Source: JAEUJM01 sp041918615 (GTDB taxonomy: Bacteria > Actinomycetota > Acidimicrobiia > Acidimicrobiales > DATDAH01). Taken from it: a DNA stretch of 64,000 bases. The position numbers were made by a program, and so were the translations under genes. The notes beneath the pieces are model-generated. The model was not told the DNA's origin and searched no databases. It saw only the letters and a list, made by a program, of their open reading frames with translations. The DNA lies in contig JAYRVH010000017.1 of the NCBI GenBank assembly GCA_041918615.1, positions 62,001-126,000 on the forward strand, written 5' to 3'. Numbering within the stretch: the first letter of the stretch is position 1; each line of letters begins with the position of its first letter. This document shows, piece after piece, positions 8,858-17,864 of this stretch.

Positions 8858-8927
8858 CGACCACTCCCTTTCGGCAATGCCTCACGAGGTCCTCAGTGTA
8901 GGAGCGCGCCTCTCGTAAGCTGCCGAC

Positions 8928-10433
8928 GTGCCGCATGCCGTGGACGCCAGCTTCCTCGCCCTGCCACTGCACCCACTCGCCGACGCCGCGCTGCAACGGG
9001 CACGTGACCTCGGGGTCGAACACGCCGACTTCCGCCTCGAGCGGCTCCATAGCCAGTCGATCCGGTTGCGAGACGGGCAACTCGAAGGTGCTCGGGACAG
9101 CGAGGAGACCGGCTTCGCGGTCAGGGTGATCCTCGATGGCACCTGGGGCTTCGCCGCCACCGTCGAGCTCACACCGGAAGCGGCGGCGAGGGCCGCCGAA
9201 GACGCCGTGCGCGTGGCCCGGATGTCGGCTCCCCTCAGCACCGAGCGCATCGAGCTGGCCGACGAGCCGATCCACGCCGATGTCAGCTGGGTCTCCTCCT
9301 ACGGCATCGATCCACGGTCGGTGCCCCTCGCCGAGAAGATCGCGATCCTCGGCGACCGGAGCCGCCGCCTGCTCGCCACCGAGTCGGTCGACCACGTGAG
9401 CGCGGGTGTCGACCACGTGGTCGAGAACAAGTTCTACGCGGATCTCGCCGGCACCGTCACCACCCAGCAACGGGTGCGGCTCGGCCCGTCGGTCGAGGTG
9501 CACGGCCACGACCACGGCACCGATCGATTCGACTCCATGCGCACGACCGCCCCGCCCGTCGGCCGGGGGTGGGAGTACATGGTCGACGGCTACGACTGGG
9601 ACGGCGAGCTCGCCCGTCTCCCCGACCTGCTCGCCGAGAAGCTGGTGGCCCCGTCGGTCGCTGCCGGCACCTACGACCTGGTCATCGACCCCTCCAACCT
9701 CTGGCTCACCATCCACGAGTCGATCGGCCACGCCACCGAGCTCGACCGGGCCCTCGGCTACGAAGCGAACTACGCCGGCACCTCGTTCGCCACCTGGGAC
9801 AAGCTCGGCCACTTGGCCTACGGCTCGCCGGCGATGCACGTGACCGCAGACCGCACGGTCGAGCACGGGCTCGCCACCATCGGCTACGACGACGAAGGGG
9901 TCGAGACCCAGTCGTGGGACATCGTCCGCGACGGCGTGCTCGTGGGCTATCAGCTCGACCGTCGCATGGCGGAGCGCCAGGGGCTCGGACGATCGAACGG
10001 CTGCGCGTACGCCGACTCACCGGGCCACATCCCCATCCAGCGCATGGCCAACGTCTCGCTCCAGCCGTCCGACGGCGGACCCGACACGGCAGGCCTGATC
10101 AGCCAGGTGGAGAACGGCCTCTACATCGTCGGCGACCGCTCCTGGTCCATAGACATGCAGCGCTTCAACTTCCAGTTCACGGGCCAGCGGTTCTTCGCCA
10201 TCCGCGATGGCGTGCTGGCCGGGCAGGTGCGCGACGCCGCCTACCAGGCGACCACCACGGACTTCTGGGGCTCGATGGAAGTGGTGGGCGGGCCCCGGAC
10301 TTGGGTGCTCGGCGGCGCGTTGAACTGCGGCAAGGCCCAGCCGGGGCAGGTCGCGGCCGTCAGCCACGGCTGCCCCTCCGCGCTGTTCCGCGACATCCGC
10401 ATCCTGAACACCAACGAGGAGGGAGGCACATGA
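8928..10433 (+). CDS. tldD: TldD family metalloprotease subunit
   Basis: A 501-residue TldD protein. The HExxxH zinc motif is present in TIHESIGHATELD near residue 264, followed by a family-typical glycine-rich C-terminal half (GCAYADSPGHIPIQRM). The start is a GTG. It overlaps the following tldE by ATGA, so the two make the expected TldD-TldE heterodimer. In E. coli that protease matures microcin B17 and degrades CcdA. No RiPP precursor is recognisable next to it, so the local substrate is unknown. Confidence 0.92.
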   Translation: MPHAVDASFLALPLHPLADAALQRARDLGVEHADFRLERLHSQSIRLRDGQLEGARDSEETGFAVRVILDGTWGFAATVELTPEAAARAAEDAVRVARMSAPLSTERIELADEPIHADVSWVSSYGIDPRSVPLAEKIAILGDRSRRLLATESVDHVSAGVDHVVENKFYADLAGTVTTQQRVRLGPSVEVHGHDHGTDRFDSMRTTAPPVGRGWEYMVDGYDWDGELARLPDLLAEKLVAPSVAAGTYDLVIDPSNLWLTIHESIGHATELDRALGYEANYAGTSFATWDKLGHLAYGSPAMHVTADRTVEHGLATIGYDDEGVETQSWDIVRDGVLVGYQLDRRMAERQGLGRSNGCAYADSPGHIPIQRMANVSLQPSDGGPDTAGLISQVENGLYIVGDRSWSIDMQRFNFQFTGQRFFAIRDGVLAGQVRDAAYQATTTDFWGSMEVVGGPRTWVLGGALNCGKAQPGQVAAVSHGCPSALFRDIRILNTNEEGGT

Positions 10434-11824
10434 CCGCGAGGGCGGTGCGACCGCACGAGCTCGTCGAGGCCGGCCTCGCCGCCTCGACCGCCGACGGCTG
10501 CATCGTGCTCGTCGACAGCTCGGCGAGCACGAACCTCCGGTGGGCCAACAACACCCTGACCACCAACGGCCTCATGCACGGTTGCGACATCTCGGTGGTG
10601 TCCATCGTCGACGGCGGCCGGGGCACGGCCGCGGCGTCCATGGCCGGAAGTGGCGCCACGCTCGACGCCGTGCGCGGGCTCGTGACCGCGGCCGACCGCG
10701 CCGCCCGAGAAGCCGGGCCCGCCGAGGACGCCGCGCCACTCGTCGGGAGCGATGCCGCTCCCGACTGGACCGACGACCCCGAACCGACATCGATCGCCGT
10801 CTTCGACACGTTCGCGCCCGCCCTGGGCGAGGCGTTCGGGCGGGCTCGCGGCACCGACCGCCTGCTCTACGGGTACGTCGAGCACACCGTCGAGACCGTC
10901 TACCTCGGGTCGTCCTCGGGCATCCGGCGACGCCATGTCCAACCGACCGGCCACGTCGGGGTCACCGCCAAGTCGTCCGACCTCACCCGCTCGGCGTGGG
11001 TCGGCCAGTCCACACGCGACTTCACCGACGTCGACGCCCTCGCCCTCGACGCCGAGCTCCAACGCCGCCTGAGCTGGGCCGAGCGCAACATCGACCTGCC
11101 GGCCGGCCGCTATGACACCATCCTTCCGCCCGCCGCCGTCGCCGACCTGCTCATCTACGCCTACTGGGTGGCCGGCGGGCGAGACGCCCACGAGGGCCAA
11201 ACCGTCTTCGCGAAGGCAGGTGGTGGCACCCGGGTCGGCGAGCGACTGTCGAGCCGACCCGTGAACGTGCGCTCCGACCCGGCCTACCCCGGCCTCGAAT
11301 GCGCTCCGTTCGTCACCGCCGCCATGTCGAGCAGCGAGTCGAGCGTCTTCGACAACGGCCTCCCCCTGGCCCCCACCTCGTGGGTCAGCGACGGCGTGCT
11401 GGCGGCCCTCGTGCAGACCCGGCACTCCTCGTCACTCACCGGTCTGCCGGTCACGCCCATGATCGACAACCTGGTGGTGTCGGTCGACGGCGCCACCGGC
11501 GGCGTGGACGACCTCGTGGCCGCCACCGACGACGGCCTGCTGGTCACGTGCCTCTGGTACATCCGAGAGGTCGATCCGCAGACACTCCTGCTCACGGGCC
11601 TCACCCGCGACGGCGTCTACCGGGTCGAGGGCGGCGAGATCACCGGGGCGGTGAACAACTTCCGCTTCAACGAGAGCCCCGTCGCCCTCCTCGACCGCTT
11701 CTCCAGCGCCACGGCGACCATGCCGTCGTTCTCCCGCGAGTGGGGCGACGAGTTCCCCCGCACGGCCACGCCCGCCCTCCAGGTGCCCGACTTCAACATG
11801 AGCAGCGTCAGCCAGGCCCGGTAG
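10430..11824 (+). CDS. tldE: TldE/PmbA family protease subunit
   Basis: A 464-residue partner of TldD. The start is the ATG overlapping the tldD stop (ATGA), preceded by GAGGGAGG. It shares the TldD/PmbA beta-rich fold (ARD..NLRWANNTLTTNGL at the N-terminus; CTWYIREVDPQTLLLTGLTRDGVYRVEGGEI-like C-terminal region, here beginning LWYIREVD) but lacks an HExxxH motif, as expected for the non-zinc subunit. Its last 17 bases overlap the convergent membrane-protein gene. Confidence 0.9.
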   Translation: MTARAVRPHELVEAGLAASTADGCIVLVDSSASTNLRWANNTLTTNGLMHGCDISVVSIVDGGRGTAAASMAGSGATLDAVRGLVTAADRAAREAGPAEDAAPLVGSDAAPDWTDDPEPTSIAVFDTFAPALGEAFGRARGTDRLLYGYVEHTVETVYLGSSSGIRRRHVQPTGHVGVTAKSSDLTRSAWVGQSTRDFTDVDALALDAELQRRLSWAERNIDLPAGRYDTILPPAAVADLLIYAYWVAGGRDAHEGQTVFAKAGGGTRVGERLSSRPVNVRSDPAYPGLECAPFVTAAMSSSESSVFDNGLPLAPTSWVSDGVLAALVQTRHSSSLTGLPVTPMIDNLVVSVDGATGGVDDLVAATDDGLLVTCLWYIREVDPQTLLLTGLTRDGVYRVEGGEITGAVNNFRFNESPVALLDRFSSATATMPSFSREWGDEFPRTATPALQVPDFNMSSVSQAR

Positions 11825-12431
11825 CTTCGCGGCGACGAGGAACGACGTGAGCGGTGGGTGACGGGTCCCTCGTCGAGGTGGCCGGCGAGATCGTCCTCCA
11901 GGTGAGCGGCTTCCACACCAGCCACCGGGGTCGGCACAACAACTGGCGGCCTTCCCGATCATCGAGCGAGCGCTCGGACCGGGCGCTGATCCCCACGAAG
12001 ATGGCCAGGGCCACCATGCTCGACGCCATGAACGGCACCACCAGGCCGAGCACCGCCCAGATGAGCAGCACCCGAACCCAGCTGTGCCTGGCCAGGGCCC
12101 GCACGCGGTCGGCGTCCGCCACGGCGGCCCCGGCGGGCGCCTCGGGAAGTGCGGCGACCAGGCGCTCGCGCTGCCCGGGCCGGTACCGCCGCAACACCAG
12201 CGCCCCGATGGCGACCAGGAGCGGGGCGCCCACCAACTGGAGCGCCAGGGTGGTGCCACTGATCCGCTGGTCGAGGTCGCGGTTCGCCCACAGCATCACG
12301 CGCTCGGGAACGAGGACCAACGTGCCGAGGGCGAACCCGACCGCCATCTGGGCCATGTAGGGGCCCAGCGGGACGAGCGCCAGCAGCGCCGGCTCGCCGG
12401 CCTGCCCGGCCTCCGGATCGCCACCGGTCAT
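11808..12431 (-). CDS. Hypothetical membrane protein, translationally coupled to an ADC-like gene
   Basis: A 207-residue protein with three or four hydrophobic segments (about residues 15-42, 60-80, 115-145) and a long basic C-terminal tail. I do not recognise a family. Its ATG overlaps the TGA of the upstream acetoacetate-decarboxylase-like gene (ATGA), so the two are made together. The 3' end overlaps tldE on the other strand by 17 bp. The C-terminal ~40 residues (RRPRWLVWKPLTW onwards) are proline/arginine-rich, and the true protein may be shorter in function. Confidence 0.65.
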   Translation of the reverse strand: MTGGDPEAGQAGEPALLALVPLGPYMAQMAVGFALGTLVLVPERVMLWANRDLDQRISGTTLALQLVGAPLLVAIGALVLRRYRPGQRERLVAALPEAPAGAAVADADRVRALARHSWVRVLLIWAVLGLVVPFMASSMVALAIFVGISARSERSLDDREGRQLLCRPRWLVWKPLTWRTISPATSTRDPSPTAHVVPRRREATGPG

Positions 12432-13132
12432 ACGGGATGCCCCAGTCGGAAGGTGGCGGACAGGCCTTCGCCCCAGGTGGCGAGATCAGGGGCTTTCGGC
12501 AGGCCGAGGCTACGCAGCTCGTCCGCGAGGGGGCCGTCGCCCATCTCGATGGTCACCGCCTCGGGGTCGATGACACCCGTGCCCATGTCCATCGACAGCG
12601 GAGTCGAGTAGGCGATGCCGCCGAGGTACGAGTAGCTGTCGGCGTCGATGCGCTCGGGCAACCCCAGCGGCTCAACCCGGGGCACGGTTAGGGCGAGCGC
12701 GAGGCGGCCGCCCATCGCGAGTCGGAAGGACACGGTGTCGTCGGTGTAGTTGGCGTCGAGCACCTCGACGGTCTTGGGGAAGCCCATCACCCTGTTGCCC
12801 GCCTCGCAGGTGAACTGCTGGTTCACCGGCATGCGGTAGACGAACGAGCCGATCACGTCGTCGGGCGCGCCCACGGGGCGGGCCAGGAACCCGAAGTTCA
12901 GCTCGTTGTAGTCACCCCACGGGTTCCGGCGGTAGTCGCAGGCCGCGATGATCAGTTGCGCAGTGTCGGGGGCCACCTCGGCCAGCTCGAACCGGTCGCC
13001 CGGCAGGAGCCGCTCGGCGGCCTCGATCGGCACCGAGAAGAGCAGGGTGGCGGCGTTCATCTCGGCCACCTCCATCGGGAAGCAGATCTCCCGGCCCTGG
13101 ATCTGACCCCACGTGGTCGTCGTCGTTTCCAT
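12428..13132 (-). CDS. Acetoacetate decarboxylase-like superfamily protein
   Basis: A 234-residue protein, starting at METTTTT. An alternative ATG 42 codons upstream would add a Pro/Arg-rich leader without family support. The ADC fold is suggested by YRRNPWGDYNELNFGFLARPV (~65-85), GSFVYRMPVNQ (~95) and GNRVMGFPKTVEVL (~112). True ADC uses a Schiff-base lysine; K115 in GFPKTVE sits where one might expect it, but I would not assign acetoacetate decarboxylation. Relatives include enol-lactone hydrolases and proteins of unknown role. It heads a two-gene operon with a membrane protein. Confidence 0.7.
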   Translation of the reverse strand: METTTTTWGQIQGREICFPMEVAEMNAATLLFSVPIEAAERLLPGDRFELAEVAPDTAQLIIAACDYRRNPWGDYNELNFGFLARPVGAPDDVIGSFVYRMPVNQQFTCEAGNRVMGFPKTVEVLDANYTDDTVSFRLAMGGRLALALTVPRVEPLGLPERIDADSYSYLGGIAYSTPLSMDMGTGVIDPEAVTIEMGDGPLADELRSLGLPKAPDLATWGEGLSATFRLGHPV

Positions 13133-13283
13133 GGGCGCGGACCGTACCGCGCCAGGACTCATCGGGTGACGGGCCCGAGGGCCAGACAGGCGCGTGTCCT
13201 GCCGCCGGTCGCCCGATGGCTCCTCGGGGTCAGTAGTTGCTGGATTGGCAGTGGCCACGGCACGGGCCGGCCCACCGCGACGG

Positions 13284-14051
13284 TTACGCCGGTGTCACCA
13301 CGAAGGTGTCGAGGATCTGGCCCAGCGCGTCGATGTCGGCGTCGCTCAGGATCTGCACGCCGACGACCGCGATGTAGTCACCGTCGCTCGTGTCGATCGG
13401 CTCGACGACCGTCCAGACGAAGGCGGCCCCTGCGGCACCGCAGTTCGTGAAGGTCTGGGAGACGCCGGTGTACAGCGGGTCGGCGTAGGCCTGACGGTCG
13501 AGGCGGTCGCAGTCCTCGCTCGTGCGCTCGGCATACACGTCGAGCACCGAACCGGGGTCACCCGTGCTCGAGTCCGACGTCGCCCGGAACTCGAAGCCAG
13601 GCACGGCGTAGGTGGTGTTGTAGGCCTCGAGGTCGGTGGAGGCACGCACGTCGGGAAGGGTGATGTTGCCGAGGGTGCCCGTCCGACCGTCGACATCGGT
13701 CCACTCGGCGGGGGCCTCGACGGTGAGCTGCCCGGTGTCGTCGGAGATCGTGGTGAAGGTGTATCCGGCAGCCTGCTCGGGAGTGATCTCGTCGGTCAGG
13801 CCGTTGGTGAACTCGTCGATCGCGGCCTGCTGGTCGGAACCGCCACCCGAGTCGGTGGTGTCGGTGGTGTCGGTGCTGTCGCCCGGATCGAACACGGCGG
13901 CGGTCGTCGTCGTGGTCTCGGGCGGTGCGGTCGTGGTGGTGGTCGTGGTGGCCGCGTCGTCGTTGCCACCGCCGCAGGCCGCGAGGCCCACGCCGAGGAA
14001 CAGCACGACCAGGGCGGTGCGGACAACCGGGTTACGGCGATGCGCTGACAT
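13284..14051 (-). CDS. Secreted lipoprotein with Thr-rich linker, unknown function
   Basis: A 255-residue lipoprotein. The ATG at 14051 is chosen because AAGGAG lies 8 bases upstream. The signal peptide ends in a lipobox (VGLAAC, cysteine ~25) followed by GGG. A low-complexity linker of Thr/Pro/Asp (ATTTTTTTAPPETTTTT and DTTDTTDS) spans ~31-62 and probably spaces the domain from the membrane. The globular part has two cysteines (CDRLDRQ and TNCGAAG), a possible disulfide. I recognise no family. The 151 bp downstream, before the ADC-like gene start, hold nothing I can assign. Confidence 0.8.
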   Translation of the reverse strand: MSAHRRNPVVRTALVVLFLGVGLAACGGGNDDAATTTTTTTAPPETTTTTAAVFDPGDSTDTTDTTDSGGGSDQQAAIDEFTNGLTDEITPEQAAGYTFTTISDDTGQLTVEAPAEWTDVDGRTGTLGNITLPDVRASTDLEAYNTTYAVPGFEFRATSDSSTGDPGSVLDVYAERTSEDCDRLDRQAYADPLYTGVSQTFTNCGAAGAAFVWTVVEPIDTSDGDYIAVVGVQILSDADIDALGQILDTFVVTPA

Positions 14052-14186
14052 CCGAGCTCCTTGCGAGGTCAATGGCTTCCGGGTCACGACAAGACGAAGA
14101 CCCGAGCTGACGGGTCGCCGTTCCGAGGGTGACCGACGTCACCCCACGCGGCCATCCTACGCGCGTTCGGTCGCCTCGGCCCAGGG

Positions 14187-14295
14187 TCAGAGCTCGGGTC
14201 CGGGCTTCGTGCCCGGCAGCAGCGGGTCACGCAGGGGAATCTCCCGGACCCGCGCCTCGAGCGCCGCGAACTGCTCGTCGGTGAGGCCGCCCGTC
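14187..14295 (-). other. Out-of-frame coding-like tail after the ETF fusion gene
   Basis: In a different frame from the ETF gene's last codons, the minus strand reads an uninterrupted 33-35 residue tail (TGGLTDEQFAALEARVRE, then IPLRDPLLPGTKPGPEL and TGA at 14187). It has normal high-GC third-position usage and looks more protein-like than the annotated end (RPHRRAVRGARGAGPGDSPA). A single base lost in the G-run near 14290 would join the two. It may be a true frameshift, an assembly error or a coincidence. Confidence 0.4.
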
Positions 14296-16101
14296 CGCCA
14301 TCGCCGCCGCGAGCTGCGCGGTGAGCTCGGGAACGACCAGCCGCCAATCGCCGACGATGGCCAGGTCGGCGCAGTCGAAGATCAGGGCCGCGGGATCGGG
14401 GTTGACCGCCAGGATCGTCCCCGAGCTGCGCACGCCAACGCTGTGGTTGAACTTGCCGCTCAGCCCGAGAGCCACGTAGAGACGTGGGGCAATGCTGTGG
14501 CCCGTGATGCCGATCTGACGAGCCCGGGGCAGCCAGCCCTTGTCGGTCACCTTGCGGGTGGCCGCCAGCTCGCCACCCAGCAGCGCCCGCAGGGGCTCGA
14601 GCTCCCCGTAGTGGGCGGGGTCGATCCCCTGGCCGACGCCGATGACCACCTCGGCGTTGGCCAGGTCGTCGGCGTTGTCGTCACGGTGCCGACCCTGCAC
14701 CACCACCCGGCCACGAGGGGACACCTGGAGACGGCTCATCGTGGCCGCGGCGGCGTCACGCGGGCTCATCAGCGGCAGCACGCCGGCCCGCACCGTCGCC
14801 AGTTGCACGGCCGACGACGAGGTGACCGCGGCGACGAGGCGACCGCCGAACGCCGGCTTCCACGCCACCAGGGGTGGTCGCGACCCACCGTCCGCCGCCC
14901 CTTCGACGGCGAGGCCGACGGCGTCGCCGGTGAGCCCCGCCCCGAGCGCGGCCGCCGCCCGCGACGCGACCTCGCGCCCCCATGCCGTGCCCGGCGCCAG
15001 GATGGCCCAAGGCGCCGCTCCGGCCGTCCACGCCGTGAGGCCCCGAGAAACGTCCTCTTCGACCAGGGCGCCCTCGACGATCACGACGGTGTCGGCGCCC
15101 CAGGTGCCCAACTGGGCCGGGGACCCTGGCGACGGACCGATTGCGGTGACACTGCCACCCACCGCTGCGGCCAACCGGGCCGCCGCCCCGAGCAACTCCC
15201 GGGCAAGTCGTTCGCGATCGGGCTCGATCAGCACGCCGACGACGGGCGCGCCCCCTCCGGTGCAGTCGACCACCCGCTCGAGGTCGCCGGTGGCCTCGTC
15301 GAGGTCGAGCACCCCCCGGTCGACCAGCACCCCGACGGCCGTGGCCACCTGCGCCGCGAGCGTGCCCTCGAGGCGGAGGCCCAGGCGCTCGACCTCCAGG
15401 AGACGCACATCGCCCACCCGGGTGGGGCTGGCCTCCTGGCCCCACGGCCCCGCACCGAGGTCGGCGGCCGTCAACACGGAGATGCGACCGCCGGGCACCG
15501 CCGCCCGACCTTCGGGAGGCACCTTGGCCGGGTCGCACAGGCGCTCGGCCACCGAGAGCACCGCCGGGAGCGCCACGGTCGCCTCGACCCACTCGTCGTC
15601 GTGCTCGAGCCGAACGCTCACGGCGTCGTCGGTGAGTGCAAGCTCACGGACCCCCGTGGCAAAGGCGAGATCGAGCAGTTCCGCGAGCTCGGGGCCCACC
15701 TGCCCGGTGTCGGCGTCGACGGAGTTCCGGCCGGTGAGCACCAGGTCGAACGGGTCGCTCCGTCTGATGGCCGCGGCCAGGGCGAGGGCGGTGGCAAGGG
15801 TGTCAGAGCCGCCGAAGGCGGGGTCGGTGATCAGGACGCCGCGTGCCGGCACGCCGAGCCCGTCGGCCCACGCGATCGCCTCGCGCAGGCAGTCCTCGGC
15901 CGACGGGGGGCCCAGCGTGAGCACGGTCACGTCGCCGCCGGAGGCTCCGGCCAGTTCGCAGGCCATGGCCACGGCCCGTCGGCAGTAGGCGTTCATCTCG
16001 AGCTCGAGACCGTCGCGCACGAGCCGGCCGTCAGGCCCGAGCTCCATGGCCTCGACCTTGGGGATCTGCTTGACCAGGGCGGCGATCCGGAGCGGTCTCA
16101 C
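14227..16101 (-). CDS. Fused electron-transfer flavoprotein, EtfB-EtfA in one chain
   Basis: A 624-residue protein that joins both ETF subunits. Residues 1-~250 are EtfB-like (RIAALVKQIPKVEAM at the start, LTGRNSVDADTGQVGPELAE near 125, LPAVLSVAERLCDPA). Residues ~285-600 are EtfA-like, ending with the FAD-binding run (ITGHSIAPRLYVALGLSGK, AVNPDPAALIFDCADLAIVGDW). ETF carries electrons from acyl-CoA and related dehydrogenases to the membrane quinone pool. The GKFNH in place of the common GAIQH, and the RLVRDGLELEMNAYCRRA start, resemble the ETF branch annotated near mycofactocin genes, from memory only. The start is GTG at 16101. The final ~25 residues may be frameshifted. Confidence 0.85.
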   Translation of the reverse strand: MRPLRIAALVKQIPKVEAMELGPDGRLVRDGLELEMNAYCRRAVAMACELAGASGGDVTVLTLGPPSAEDCLREAIAWADGLGVPARGVLITDPAFGGSDTLATALALAAAIRRSDPFDLVLTGRNSVDADTGQVGPELAELLDLAFATGVRELALTDDAVSVRLEHDDEWVEATVALPAVLSVAERLCDPAKVPPEGRAAVPGGRISVLTAADLGAGPWGQEASPTRVGDVRLLEVERLGLRLEGTLAAQVATAVGVLVDRGVLDLDEATGDLERVVDCTGGGAPVVGVLIEPDRERLARELLGAAARLAAAVGGSVTAIGPSPGSPAQLGTWGADTVVIVEGALVEEDVSRGLTAWTAGAAPWAILAPGTAWGREVASRAAAALGAGLTGDAVGLAVEGAADGGSRPPLVAWKPAFGGRLVAAVTSSSAVQLATVRAGVLPLMSPRDAAAATMSRLQVSPRGRVVVQGRHRDDNADDLANAEVVIGVGQGIDPAHYGELEPLRALLGGELAATRKVTDKGWLPRARQIGITGHSIAPRLYVALGLSGKFNHSVGVRSSGTILAVNPDPAALIFDCADLAIVGDWRLVVPELTAQLAAAMADGRPHRRAVRGARGAGPGDSPA

Positions 16102-16222
16102 ACGACCCAGTCTGGGCCGCTCCCACGAGCTCGGCACAACCGGGACGGAGGCACGCAGGCGGGCCCGAGCGAGCCGCCACAGCGGGGAGCGGGACGCCCC
16201 CCGTTCGTGCCAGGATGCGCCG

Positions 16223-17206
16223 ATGGCCGACGACGCGAAGCCCCGGGCCCTGGTGACGGCGCCGTTCCGTGGCGAGGGGCTCGACACGCTGCACCGCATC
16301 GCCGACGTGGTCTACGACCCGTGGATCGACCAACAGCCACTTCGCCTCTACGACGACAAGGCGCTCGCCGCTCGCCTCGTGGCCGAAGGTTCCCGGATCG
16401 CGATCTGTGAGGCGGACTTCTGCACCGGCGCGGTGCTCGACCTGCCCCTACTGGCGATCGGGTCGACCAGGGGCGACCCCACCAACGTCGATGTCCCGGG
16501 TGCGACCGAGCGGGGCATCCCCGTCCTGCACGCTCCCGGACGCAACGCCGACGGGGTGGCCGAGATGACGATCGCGCTGTTGATGGCCGTCAACCGCCAC
16601 CTGCTGCCCGCCGACGCCGACGTCCGTGCCGGTGCGGTCTTCGCGGGCGGATCCATCCCCTACCAGCGCTACCGCGCCTGGCAGGTCGCCGGCCGCACGG
16701 CCGGCATCGTCGGCCTCGGCGCCGTGGGGCGAGCCACGCGGTGGCGGCTGGAGGGGCTCGGCATGCGGGTGATCAGCCACGACCCCTACAACGACGAGGC
16801 CACCCACACGCTCGACGCGCTGGTGGCCGAGGCCGACGTGGTGTCCGTGCACGCCATGGTCACGCCGGACAACGTGGGGATGATCGGGGCCGCCCAGTTC
16901 GCCGCGATGAAGGAAGGGGCGATCTACCTCAACTCGGCCCGTGCCGCGCTCCACGACCTCGACGCCCTCACCGAGGCACTGGCGTCGGGCAGGCTCGCCG
17001 GGGCCGGCCTCGACCACTTCGAGGGCGAGACCCTCCCGCCCGACCACCCGCTCTGCTCGATGCCCAACGTCGTGCTCACGCCCCACATCGGCGGCGCCAC
17101 CTACGACACCGAGGTCAACCACTCGAAGCTGATCGCCGACGACCTGGCGCGCCTGCTCGCCGGCGAGCGTCCCCTGCACATCGCGAACCCCGAGGTACTG
17201 CCGTGA
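16223..17206 (+). CDS. D-isomer-specific 2-hydroxyacid dehydrogenase
   Basis: A 327-residue NAD-dependent dehydrogenase with the SerA/D-lactate dehydrogenase fold. The Rossmann fingerprint is GIVGLGAVGRATRWRLEGLG near residue 158. The catalytic region has the expected arginine (LNSARAALHD), glutamate (DHFEGE) and histidine (LTPHIGGAT). The start MADDAK lacks extra upstream conservation. It ends in a GTGA overlap with the class II aldolase, so the pair is one operon, probably for breakdown of a sugar acid or hydroxyacid. The first start candidate at 16046 would overlap the divergent ETF gene and was not used. Confidence 0.87.
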   Translation: MADDAKPRALVTAPFRGEGLDTLHRIADVVYDPWIDQQPLRLYDDKALAARLVAEGSRIAICEADFCTGAVLDLPLLAIGSTRGDPTNVDVPGATERGIPVLHAPGRNADGVAEMTIALLMAVNRHLLPADADVRAGAVFAGGSIPYQRYRAWQVAGRTAGIVGLGAVGRATRWRLEGLGMRVISHDPYNDEATHTLDALVAEADVVSVHAMVTPDNVGMIGAAQFAAMKEGAIYLNSARAALHDLDALTEALASGRLAGAGLDHFEGETLPPDHPLCSMPNVVLTPHIGGATYDTEVNHSKLIADDLARLLAGERPLHIANPEVLP

Positions 17207-17856
17207 CCGATCAGGAGGTCCACGAGGCCGTGCTCGCGGCAGCCAAGAAGATGTACGCCAAGGGCCTCGTCGAAGGCACCGCCGGCAACGTGTCCGGCCG
17301 ATTGTCCGACGGCAACGTGGCCATGACACCGTCGTCACTCAGCTACGAGGCGATGACCCTCGAGGACCTCGTCGTGGTCGACCTCGACGGCGAGCAGCTG
17401 TCGGGTGAACGAAGCGCCACCACCGAGAAGTCACTCCACCTGGCCTGTTACCGGGCCTACCCGGAGGTTCGGGGGGTCGTGCACTGCCATGCGCCCCACG
17501 CGTCGATGTTCGCGCTCGTGCACCAGCCCATCCCCGCGTGCGTCGAGGAGTTCGTGGTCTTCGTGGGCGGCGAGGTGCGGGTCTGCGACTACCGCACCAC
17601 CGGCACCGACGAACTGGCCGAAGTCGTGGCCGCCGGCCTCGCCGACCGCAGCGCCACGCTCATGGCCAACCACGGCATGGTGTCGGTGGGCAAGAACGCC
17701 GAGGATGCGCTGCACGCCGCCCTGGTGGTGGAGCACAACGCCCACATCGTGTGGGGGGCCCGGGCCCTCGGCGAGATCGTGCCGATCCCCGAGAAGGTGA
17801 ACACCGACTTCGCCAACATCTACGACCTCATCCGCCACCAGATGTGGGGCACCTGA
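17203..17856 (+). CDS. Class II aldolase/adducin family protein (FucA/AraD-like)
   Basis: A 217-residue zinc aldolase starting at the GTG that overlaps the dehydrogenase stop. Zinc ligands are visible as HCHAPH (~87-92) and NHG (~149), with a family glutamate in TTEKSLH (~70). Members cleave sugar phosphates such as L-fuculose-1-phosphate or epimerise L-ribulose-5-phosphate. The partner dehydrogenase suggests that a hydroxyacid or sugar acid is also processed. The sugar cannot be told from sequence. Confidence 0.87.
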   Translation: MTDQEVHEAVLAAAKKMYAKGLVEGTAGNVSGRLSDGNVAMTPSSLSYEAMTLEDLVVVDLDGEQLSGERSATTEKSLHLACYRAYPEVRGVVHCHAPHASMFALVHQPIPACVEEFVVFVGGEVRVCDYRTTGTDELAEVVAAGLADRSATLMANHGMVSVGKNAEDALHAALVVEHNAHIVWGARALGEIVPIPEKVNTDFANIYDLIRHQMWGT

Positions 17857-17864
17857 GCGTTCGG

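Noticed and set aside
13636..16410. 924-residue ORF on the plus strand
   Set aside because: It lies opposite the lipoprotein and the ETF fusion, which have strong motifs; the frame is Arg/Gly/Pro-rich without a domain.
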